Shown: in pieces, positions 57,533-64,000 of the stretch | Layout: the number at the start of each line of letters is the position of its first letter | Numbering within the stretch: the first letter of the stretch is position 1 | From: Sphingomonas panacis | GTDB taxonomy: Bacteria; Pseudomonadota; Alphaproteobacteria; Sphingomonadales; Sphingomonadaceae | Reading direction: 5' to 3' | Length of the DNA stretch: 64,000 nucleotides | Assembly (NCBI RefSeq): GCF_001717955.1 | Contig: NZ_CP014168.1 | Span: forward strand, 496,001 to 560,000 | The notes under the pieces: generated by a model | Seen by the model: the letters and a program-made list of their open reading frames with translations, nothing else | What the model was told of the DNA's origin: nothing | Databases searched by the model: none | Position numbers and translations under genes: made by a program

Positions 57533-58162
57533 ATGATCGAAAAGATACTCGGCTTCCTCGCCACCATCATCATCGCCGTCATTTCCAGCGGCGGCTATCT
57601 CGGCATCGCGCTGCTGATGGCGATTGAATCGGCGTGCATCCCGTTGCCGTCCGAAATCATCATGCCGTTCGCCGGCTATCTGGTCTGGAAAGGCGAACTG
57701 AACCTGCTGCTCGTCGCGACCGCGGGCGCGATCGGCTGCAATCTGGGGTCGATCGTCGCCTATGAGATCGGCAAGCGCGGCGGGCGGCCGCTCGCCGAGC
57801 GCTGGGGCCGCTATGTTCTGGTCGGGCCGGGCGAACTCGACACCGCCGACCGCTTCTTCGCGCGCTTCGGCGGGCCTGCGGTGCTGATCGCGCGGCTGCT
57901 GCCGCTGATCCGCTCGTTCATCGCCTTCCCGGCGGGCGTGGCGCGGATGCCGCTGGTGCCGTTCCACCTCTACACCTTCATCGGATCGTGGCCGTGGTGC
58001 TTCGCGCTGGCATGGCTCGGCGCGACGCTGGGCGAGAAATGGGACAGCGACCCACGCGTGAAGGCGGCGTTCCACAGCGCCGACGTGGTGATCGCGGGCG
58101 TGTTGCTGGCGGCGGTGGCGTTCTTCGTATGGCACCGGGTTCGGGGCATGAAAAAGCACTGA
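57533..58162 (+). CDS. DedA-family membrane protein
   Basis: 209 residues with four to five membrane segments. MAIESACIPLPSEIIMPFAG and the RFFARFGGPAVLIARLLPLIRSFIAFPAGVARM-type segment with its conserved Arg residues mark the DedA/VTT family, recently linked to undecaprenyl-phosphate or phospholipid flipping. The start at 57533 follows the GCAGAGCGAGCAGC region. It diverges from rpiA. Confidence 0.93.
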   Translation: MIEKILGFLATIIIAVISSGGYLGIALLMAIESACIPLPSEIIMPFAGYLVWKGELNLLLVATAGAIGCNLGSIVAYEIGKRGGRPLAERWGRYVLVGPGELDTADRFFARFGGPAVLIARLLPLIRSFIAFPAGVARMPLVPFHLYTFIGSWPWCFALAWLGATLGEKWDSDPRVKAAFHSADVVIAGVLLAAVAFFVWHRVRGMKKH

Positions 58163-58167
58163 GGAAG

Positions 58168-58302
58168 GTTCGCGCAGAGGCGCAGAGAACGCGAAGGTGT
58201 TGCGCGCTTTGCCGGCGAAGCCGATCAAAACACTGAAGAGAAAAAGCGCTGCGCGCGCCGGTGGCCCGTCCGCCTCTGCGTCCTCTGCGCCTCTGCGCGA
58301 AC
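58168..58302. repeat. Inverted repeat between DedA and membrane protein genes (family F)
   Basis: Left arm GTTCGCGCAGAGGCGCAGAG and right arm CTCTGCGCCTCTGCGCGAAC are perfect inverted copies over 20 bp, about 95 bp apart. It lies between two convergent genes. Confidence 0.85.
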
Positions 58303-58303
58303 T

Positions 58304-59758
58304 CTACTGCTGCCGCTCCGCGCCGCGCGTCCACAGGATCAGCAGCACCAGCATCGGCACGGCGACGTCGAGGTACAGGAAGAAGCCGCGCCACGCGCTC
58401 CAGCCGAAGAAATCGCCGGGAATCGTGTTGAGATTGCCGGGCAGGAACATCGCGATGATCGTGCGATCCCAGAGTGGATTAGCGTAGGCTTCGGAGCCGA
58501 AGACGTCGGTCGAGGCGATCATCAGGTTGATCGCCATCGACAGCGCGAGCGCCGCGAGCAGCGCCGCGCGTTGCCACACCCGGCTCGCGCGCGCCCATAG
58601 GACCGCCAGCCCGATCGCGAGGAACGGAATCGCCGGCACCGAATGGCGCGGGCCGATCGACGCACCGCCATCCCAATAGACGTACGACGCGTTGACCATC
58701 AACACGATCGCGATCACCCCCGCCGCCAGCACGCCGAGATCGCGCATTTCGCGCGTGCGGGTCATAAGGAACAGCCCCACCACCCCCAACATCACCACCG
58801 GCGACACCCATAGCAAGCCGCGCCGCACGCCGAACAGGATGCCGAACAGCGCACCCGGCTTGGGGTAGGTCAGTCCGAATAGCCCCTGCTGCATGCCGTT
58901 GAAGCCGACCACGCCCTGATAGCCGAGCCGGAACAGCGTGCCGAACGCGAACAGGTTATAGGCGAACAGCGGCAGCACCGCGACGAGTCCCGAAGCGATC
59001 GCGGTCGCCAGCACGCGGCCGCGCACCGGCCACGCCACGCCCCGCGTCCGCCACAATGCCCAGCCAGCGATCGCGACACCGCCGAGCGCGGCCTGGAACT
59101 CGATCACCACCGCCCAGCCGAGCGCCAGCCCCGCCATCAGCGGATAGCGCCAGCGCGTCAGCTCGCCCTCCCCGCTCGTGCCGCGCCAGATCGCCCAGGT
59201 CGCGATCAGCAGCAGCGCCGCGACCGGCGCGTGGCCGAGCATCGTCGTCGACCAGCCCCATATGATCGACCCCAGGGCATAGCCAAGCGCCGCATAAAGG
59301 CCGGCCGCCGGGCTGCCGGTGATGCCGGTGGCGAGATCGAGCAGCAGCACCGCCGCGAAGGCGGTGAGCAGCGCCGCGCCCAGCGCCACCGCCACGCACA
59401 ACCGCAACGCCATGAAGCGCATCAGCCGGGGGTTGGCGGCATCGATGACCAGATCGCGCGTCTCGCCGCCGGTGATTTTCTCCACGCCCCAGACGAGCGG
59501 CACCGCCATCAGCGTCATGCCGGGCGCCTTGTCCATGTAATAATGGTCGCCGAACTGCGCCTTGTCGATCGTCAGCGATTGATAGCGATCGATCGTCGCC
59601 TCGCCGCGCTCGACGATCGAGAAAGCGGCGAACAGCCGGGTCGCGTTATTGGGGTTGAGCGCCCACGAGCCGAACCACGCGCAGGAGAACCACACCAGCG
59701 CGAACAGCACCAGCGCGACGCCGTGCGGCCCGCGCATTATCGGCTTTGCCTGCATCAA
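58304..59758 (-). CDS. GT-C-like integral membrane protein, function unknown
   Basis: 484 residues with about ten membrane helices. A luminal first loop (NPNNATRLFAAFSIVERGEA, then DHYYMDKAPGMTLMAVPL) resembles the acidic loop of GT-C glycosyltransferases such as the PMT/ArnT fold. It may transfer a lipid-linked sugar to an envelope target. No known partner gene is nearby. It follows the DUF2306 gene by 4 bases. Confidence 0.8.
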   Translation of the reverse strand: MMQAKPIMRGPHGVALVLFALVWFSCAWFGSWALNPNNATRLFAAFSIVERGEATIDRYQSLTIDKAQFGDHYYMDKAPGMTLMAVPLVWGVEKITGGETRDLVIDAANPRLMRFMALRLCVAVALGAALLTAFAAVLLLDLATGITGSPAAGLYAALGYALGSIIWGWSTTMLGHAPVAALLLIATWAIWRGTSGEGELTRWRYPLMAGLALGWAVVIEFQAALGGVAIAGWALWRTRGVAWPVRGRVLATAIASGLVAVLPLFAYNLFAFGTLFRLGYQGVVGFNGMQQGLFGLTYPKPGALFGILFGVRRGLLWVSPVVMLGVVGLFLMTRTREMRDLGVLAAGVIAIVLMVNASYVYWDGGASIGPRHSVPAIPFLAIGLAVLWARASRVWQRAALLAALALSMAINLMIASTDVFGSEAYANPLWDRTIIAMFLPGNLNTIPGDFFGWSAWRGFFLYLDVAVPMLVLLILWTRGAERQQ

Positions 59759-59762
59759 TGCC

Positions 59763-60272
59763 TCAGCCGAACAGCCAGGTGCCGAGCATCCGCCCGAACG
59801 GCAAGGTGAAGAAGCCGGCGATCAGCAACGCCCCCGTCACCATGCCGCGCACATAGCGCCGGTGCGATTCGATTCGGCGCGTTGCCGCCGTCCACCACAC
59901 CATCGGCGCGGCGACCACGACATATAACGATATGATGTGGATGAAGCTGAAATGGCCGGGGTTCGATTGGCGCACCCAGAAGGTGATCACGGCGGTAAGG
60001 AACATCGCCCCCACCCAGAGCTTGCCGAGCGCCCGGTGCGGCGCGTCGCCACGCCGCCGCAGCAGCATCACCGGCGTCAGCGCCAGCGCGACGGCGATGG
60101 TGGCGAGGTGCGCCCAGACGAGCGCCGGCACCTCGCCCCAATGCGACCGGCCGCGCACGAGCGCGACCAGCACCACGCCGGACAGCAGCATCGCGCCTGC
60201 GGCCAGCGCCTTCTCATACCCGTCGGCCACGAGCGGCCTCGGCGGCCGCGCCGCGGCTGTTGCGCTTGTCAT
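59763..60272 (-). CDS. DUF2306-like membrane protein
   Basis: 169 residues with four to five hydrophobic segments. The conserved HRALGKLWVGAMFLTAVITF and SHRRYVRGMVTGALLIAGFF segments with their His and Arg residues fit the DUF2306 family, which has cytochrome-like membrane bundles of unknown role. It is probably on the same transcript as the GT-C-like gene. Confidence 0.85.
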   Translation of the reverse strand: MTSATAAARPPRPLVADGYEKALAAGAMLLSGVVLVALVRGRSHWGEVPALVWAHLATIAVALALTPVMLLRRRGDAPHRALGKLWVGAMFLTAVITFWVRQSNPGHFSFIHIISLYVVVAAPMVWWTAATRRIESHRRYVRGMVTGALLIAGFFTLPFGRMLGTWLFG

Positions 60273-60293
60273 AGATGCCCCCCGGCAGTGATG

Positions 60294-60707
60294 TTATTTT
60301 TCGATGGTCGATTCGAGCACACGCTGGTCGCGCGCGCGCTCCTTGTTGGTGGCGCGGTTGATCTGCGAGTTCTGCAGGAAGCAACCGGTCGCACCGCCCG
60401 GACCGACGTTGCTGCAACTGCCGATCCCGGTGTCGCCGACATGATCGTTGGCGATGACCTTCGACGCCCAGCTCTCGTTCTCGGGCGTCACCTTGAAATC
60501 GCGCAATTCCTTGGGAATGCGGAACTGCTCGCTCGCCGGGCGGCGGACGCAGACGACGACCTCGGCCCCGTCGTTGTCGGTCGGGCATTTCTGGTCGCCG
60601 TAGATGACCAGCGACGGGACCGGCTTGCCTTGCGCCGCCACCTGCGCGGGCGCGGACGCAAGTGCGGTGGCCAGCCCAGCCATCACGATCGAAACCATCT
60701 TCTTCAT
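60294..60707 (-). CDS. Secreted conserved hypothetical protein
   Basis: 137 residues. A signal peptide (MVSIVMAGLATALASAPAQVAAQ) leads to a mature part with four Cys (GDQKCPTD, VVVCVRRP, GSCSN and TGCFLQNSQ), which could form two disulfides. GGGAGT lies before the ATG at 60707. I do not recognise a function; proteins with this pattern are found in sphingomonads. dsbB is encoded two genes upstream. Confidence 0.8.
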   Translation of the reverse strand: MKKMVSIVMAGLATALASAPAQVAAQGKPVPSLVIYGDQKCPTDNDGAEVVVCVRRPASEQFRIPKELRDFKVTPENESWASKVIANDHVGDTGIGSCSNVGPGGATGCFLQNSQINRATNKERARDQRVLESTIEK

Positions 60708-60736
60708 CGCGTCACTCCCGTACCGGGCAGCGCCCG

Positions 60737-61273
60737 TCATATGCGTTTCGCCGCGGCGATCACGATGCGGCACCCGAGCCGGATCGCGCCGGTCAGCAAC
60801 AGATAGGCCGGCGCGCTCTCCGCACCCGAGGCGAGCGCCGTCTCGCGGTGTTCGACCTCCTCCGCCTGGAACTCCAGCACCGCGGCCGACAATTCCGGGT
60901 CGGAATCCCCCAGCGCTTCGAGCTGATCGGCATAATGTTTGTCGATCTCGGTCTCGACCGCGGCGGTACAAGCCATCGCCGCTTCCGGGCCGAGCGCCGC
61001 CGTCACCGCGCCAAGGGCAAAACCCGCCACATCCCAGAACGGTTGCAGGATCGTCGGGCGTACACCGCGCGCCACGATCATCGCGTCGAAAAACGCGCGG
61101 TGGCGCTGTTCCTGATTGGCCATGCCGGCGATCGCGCGCGCGGCGGGGGTACGATCCCCCATCACCGCGAGCTGGCCGGCGTAGATTCGCGTCGCGCCAT
61201 ATTCACCGGCCTGATCGACACGGACCATCGATCGCGTGTCGCGCCGGGCGTCGCCGGGTTTCCAGCCGCTCAT
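60737..61273 (-). CDS. coq7: Demethoxyubiquinone hydroxylase, Coq7 family
   Basis: Diiron monooxygenase of the ubiquinone pathway. 178 residues with two ferritin-like repeats: VDQAGEYGATRIYAGQ and MANQEQRHRAFF in the first, VETEIDKHY and EEVEHRETAL in the second, which give the Glu/His iron ligands. The ATG at 61273 overlaps the dsbB stop by 4 bases. The family call is firm. Confidence 0.93.
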   Translation of the reverse strand: MSGWKPGDARRDTRSMVRVDQAGEYGATRIYAGQLAVMGDRTPAARAIAGMANQEQRHRAFFDAMIVARGVRPTILQPFWDVAGFALGAVTAALGPEAAMACTAAVETEIDKHYADQLEALGDSDPELSAAVLEFQAEEVEHRETALASGAESAPAYLLLTGAIRLGCRIVIAAAKRI

Positions 61274-61755
61274 CTTTTGCCCTTCGGGAGGAGCGCAAGG
61301 ATCACCAGCGCGGCCGGAATCGAAACGAGTGCGTTGAACCCGGCGAGCGAGATGCCGAACAATGTCCATTGCGGCACGTCGCAGCGCACCACCGGCGCCT
61401 TCATGATCCGCGCGAGCATGTCATCGACCGAGCCGCCATGCCCCGCCATCGTCGAGGTGCATTCGGTGAAGCCCTGCCACCAATGATATTCGACGCCAGC
61501 GTGGAACACGCCGATCGCGCCGCTGAGGAAAATCGCGAGCGCGGCGCAGACGATCAGCAACCGGCTGGCCCGCGCGGGCACGACGAAGGCGGCCAGCGCG
61601 AACACGATCGCGGCGAACTGCGGGTAGCGCTGCCACCAGCACATTTCGCAGGGGTAGAGATGGCCGATATATTGAAAGCCGTATGCGCCGGCGATCAACG
61701 CGGCGGGGACGATCAGCGCGATCCAGCGCGCGCGGGCGATGCGGTCGGTGCCCAT
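61270..61755 (-). CDS. dsbB: Disulfide bond formation protein B
   Basis: 161 residues with four membrane helices. The first redox pair is YPCEMCWWQRYP and the second pair of Cys lies in the large loop (FTECTST and VVRCDVPQW). It reoxidises DsbA using quinone. It is coupled to coq7, a ubiquinone biosynthesis gene, which is a sensible functional link. Confidence 0.94.
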   Translation of the reverse strand: MGTDRIARARWIALIVPAALIAGAYGFQYIGHLYPCEMCWWQRYPQFAAIVFALAAFVVPARASRLLIVCAALAIFLSGAIGVFHAGVEYHWWQGFTECTSTMAGHGGSVDDMLARIMKAPVVRCDVPQWTLFGISLAGFNALVSIPAALVILALLPKGKR

Positions 61756-61758
61756 CGC

Positions 61759-63147
61759 TCAGCGCCGCGCCGCCGCGACCTGCGGTGCCGCCCCGAGCCG
61801 GGCGAGCGTCCTGATCGCATAATCGAGCTGGAAATCGTCGACACCCTTGGCCTTCAACTCGGCCGGGGTCGCGGCGAAGCGCGGATCGGGCTTGCTGTCC
61901 TGTTCGAGCACCGAATCGTCGTTCTTGATCTCGTTGATGAGGTGGCGGCGCAAATCGTCCTCGCGGAATATCGGGCGTTTCTTGTAATCGGCATCGGAAA
62001 TCTGCGGCACCTGCACGTCGGGTTCGATCCCGCCTTCCTGCACCGAGCGATCCGACGGCGTGTAATAGCGCGAGGTGGTGAGCCGCAATGCGGTGTTGCC
62101 CCCCATGTCGATCACCGTCTGCACCGATCCCTTGCCGAACGAGCGCTCGCCCATCACCAATGCGCGGTGATGATCCTGCAACGCGCCCGCGACGATTTCG
62201 GACGCGGAGGCCGTACCGGCGTTGGTCAGCACGATCACCGGCAGCCCGTGCGACGGATCGCCCTTGAAATAGCTTTCCGCATAGAAGGTCTCGACATCGC
62301 TGCGGTCGCGCCCGCGCTGCGACACGATCACGCCCGACGACAGGAAATTGTCGGCGACCGCGACCGCTTCGTCGCGAAGCCCACCGCCATTGTCGCGCAG
62401 ATCGACGACATAGCCGGTTGGCTGGTGGCCGAGTTGCTTGTCGATGCCGAGGATCGCGGCGTGGACGGCATCGCCGGTATGTTCGGAGAAGGTGTTGATG
62501 TTGATGATGCCGACATTGCCTTTCACCGACCATTTGACCGGCTTCTGGACGATCTGTTCGCGCACCATCGTCGCGATGATCGGATCGGACTTGCCGGGGC
62601 GTTGCAGCGTCAGTGTGATCTTGGTGCCCGGGCGCCCACGCATCTTGGCGATCGCCTCGTCGAGCGTGTCCCCGAAGATCAATTTGCCGTCGATATGGGT
62701 GATATAATCGCCCGACTTGACGCCCGCGCGCCAGCCCGGCGTATCTTCCTGCGGCGCGATCACCTTGACCGCGCCATCCTCCATCGTGACGGTAAGGCCG
62801 AGCCCGCCGTAACTGCCCGTGGTCTGGATGCGCAGATTGTCATAATCGAGCCCGGTCTCGAAGCTGCTGTGTGGATCGAGCGCGGCGAGCATGCCGTCGA
62901 TCGCGCCCTTCACCAGCGTCTTGTCATCGACCTTGTCGACATATTCCGCCTTCACGCGGTTGAACACGTCCATGAACACCGAAATCTCGCGATAGGTGCT
63001 GCTGTCGACCGCCGCCATCGCGCCGGTGCCGATCGGCACGATCGCGAGGACAGCGGCGATCGCAGTGGCTTGCAGCAGGGCACGGGAACCGGGAACGCGG
63101 GACATCAAGCGGATATTTCCATCCATCGAAAAAGCATCGCGTCGCAT
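61759..63147 (-). CDS. ctpA: S41-family C-terminal processing protease CtpA
   Basis: Periplasmic serine protease of 462 residues. A signal anchor (ALLQATAIAAVLAIVPIGTG) is followed by a PDZ domain (YGGLGLTVTMEDGAVKVIAP, RAGVKSGDYITHIDG) and the S41 domain with the catalytic Ser in TASASEIVAGAL and Lys in RSFGKGSVQT. Starts at 63147, 63126 and 63105 are possible; the first has GGAA at suitable spacing. dsbB starts 4 bases after its stop. Confidence 0.94.
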   Translation of the reverse strand: MRRDAFSMDGNIRLMSRVPGSRALLQATAIAAVLAIVPIGTGAMAAVDSSTYREISVFMDVFNRVKAEYVDKVDDKTLVKGAIDGMLAALDPHSSFETGLDYDNLRIQTTGSYGGLGLTVTMEDGAVKVIAPQEDTPGWRAGVKSGDYITHIDGKLIFGDTLDEAIAKMRGRPGTKITLTLQRPGKSDPIIATMVREQIVQKPVKWSVKGNVGIININTFSEHTGDAVHAAILGIDKQLGHQPTGYVVDLRDNGGGLRDEAVAVADNFLSSGVIVSQRGRDRSDVETFYAESYFKGDPSHGLPVIVLTNAGTASASEIVAGALQDHHRALVMGERSFGKGSVQTVIDMGGNTALRLTTSRYYTPSDRSVQEGGIEPDVQVPQISDADYKKRPIFREDDLRRHLINEIKNDDSVLEQDSKPDPRFAATPAELKAKGVDDFQLDYAIRTLARLGAAPQVAAARR

Positions 63148-63323
63148 CGTAGCGGCATTCCGCCGCGGATCAAAGCGCGCTCGCGGCTGAACCGCGGCTG
63201 AGCGGATCGTAAGTCGCCATCGCCACGGTTAGGCTCTGGCGTGCGCGCCTTCGCCCTGTATGGTGCGCCTCGAAAAGCAGGCGCCCGGGGGACGGCCGCC
63301 GCACGATGGGCGCGAAGACACGC

Positions 63324-64000
63324 ATGACCAAATTCCTGATCGGCCTGGCCGGTATCGTCGTCATCCTCCTGATCGCGCTCGCGCTTTCCACCAACCGCCG
63401 GGCGATCCGGCCGCGCGTGGTGGGGGCGGCGTTCGCGCTTCAGGTCGCGATCGCGGTGCTGGTCCTCTACGTGCCCGCCGGCAAGGCGGCGATCTACGGC
63501 ATGTCCGCCGCCGTTTCGGCTTTGCTGGGCTATGCGGGCGAGGGTACGAAGGTTATCTTCGGCGATCTCGCCACCGATCCCAAGTTCGGCCACGCCTTCG
63601 CGATCTCCTCGTTGCCGGTCATCATCTTCTTCGCGGCGCTGGTCGCGGTGCTGTACCATGTCGGCATCATGCAGCTCGTGGTGCGCTGGCTCGGCGGCGC
63701 GATCGAGAAGGTGACGGGCGTCTCCAAGGTCGAATCCTTGTGCGCGGCGGCGAACATCTTCGTCGGACAGAGCGAGGCGCCGCTGGTGATCCGCCCCTAT
63801 CTCGCCACGCTCACCCCATCGCAGCTTTTCGCGGTGATGTCGGTCGGCATGGCCGGCGTGGCGGGGACGATCCTCGCCGCCTACGCCACGCTGCTCGGGC
63901 CGGGCTCGCTGCCGTTCCTGCTTGCCGCGTCGTTCATGGCGGCGCCGGGCGGGCTGCTGATGGCCAAGATCATCATGCCGGACACGCCGTTCGAAGACGG
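63324..64000 (+). CDS. nupC: NupC-type concentrative nucleoside transporter, 5' part
   Basis: 225 codons are visible; the gene continues past the right edge. Membrane helices begin at residue 3 (KFLIGLAGIVVILLIALALS). The motifs FAISSLPVIIFFAALVAVLY, ESLCAAANIFVGQSEAPLVI (the nucleoside-binding loop of CNT proteins) and LFAVMSVGMAGVAG are diagnostic. The start at ATG 63324 fits; ATG 63306 is in frame upstream. It diverges from ctpA across 176 bp without other features. Confidence 0.93.
   Translation, partial: MTKFLIGLAGIVVILLIALALSTNRRAIRPRVVGAAFALQVAIAVLVLYVPAGKAAIYGMSAAVSALLGYAGEGTKVIFGDLATDPKFGHAFAISSLPVIIFFAALVAVLYHVGIMQLVVRWLGGAIEKVTGVSKVESLCAAANIFVGQSEAPLVIRPYLATLTPSQLFAVMSVGMAGVAGTILAAYATLLGPGSLPFLLAASFMAAPGGLLMAKIIMPDTPFED

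Noticed and set aside
60604..63201. 865-codon plus-strand frame opposite coq7, dsbB and ctpA
   Set aside because: Covers three genes with clear motifs on the minus strand.

Overview
The window is a dense stretch of high-GC bacterial chromosome. Gene content and order point to an alphaproteobacterium of the Sphingomonadaceae, most likely Sphingomonas or a close relative. Supporting signs are a MucR-type zinc-finger regulator, a Fur without the usual Cys pair, the suf operon led by an Rrf2 regulator, the rimP-nusA-ylxR-infB-rbfA-truB-rpsO-pnp order, and many dispersed palindromic repeats of types typical of sphingomonads. No rRNA, tRNA, CRISPR array, prophage or complete insertion sequence was seen. 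The species call is an inference; no marker gene could be compared.

Layout. 1-2.9 kb: truncated recQ, a TetR regulator divergent from a DUF4188 gene across a large palindrome, and a small GNAT protein. 3.1-4.7 kb: purE-purK. 4.7-9.6 kb (minus): miaB, phoH, a VapBC toxin-antitoxin pair, ybeY and a CorC-like CBS protein. 9.6-13.8 kb (minus): plsC, fur, mucR, rimI, tsaB, a RutE-like nitroreductase and a NifU-type scaffold. 13.9-17.9 kb: an Asp/Asn beta-hydroxylase divergent from a large secreted M16 protease. 17.9-24.3 kb: sufR-sufB-(DUF559)-sufC-sufD-sufS-sufT-sufA for iron-sulfur cluster assembly. 24.3-36.1 kb: mixed metabolic genes (AraC regulator, pyrD, ggt, acyl-CoA ligase, quinone reductase, mocA/xdhC, glycerophosphodiesterase, thioesterases, small lipoproteins). 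36.1-50.0 kb: a transcription, translation and RNA-processing block (rhlE, pnp, rpsO, truB, tdk, a second TA pair, rbfA, infB, ylxR, a tautomerase, nusA, rimP). 50.2-57.4 kb: a sugar dehydrogenase, a Cof-type HAD phosphatase and a pentose-phosphate set (gnd, tal, tkt, rpiA). 57.5-64 kb: membrane and envelope genes (DedA, a GT-C-like protein, DUF2306, coq7, dsbB, ctpA and the start of nupC).

The main point of interest is how small mobile sequences have been absorbed into essential operons. The suf operon carries about six palindromic elements. One lies in frame inside sufC (about 27 extra residues), one forms the tail of sufR, and one sits between sufC and sufD so that sufD now seems to start at TTG. 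A 463-bp unit carrying a DUF559 endonuclease-like gene, with inverted palindromes near its ends and an 8-bp direct repeat (GAGCCTGA) on both sides, separates sufB from sufC. truB also carries an in-frame palindrome. Two toxin-antitoxin pairs, each with its own palindromic operator, sit inside the phoH-ybeY and rbfA-truB operons. The DUF559 unit may be a non-autonomous or self-acting mobile element that uses a Vsr/PD-(D/E)XK-like nuclease; this is a hypothesis drawn from the sequence.
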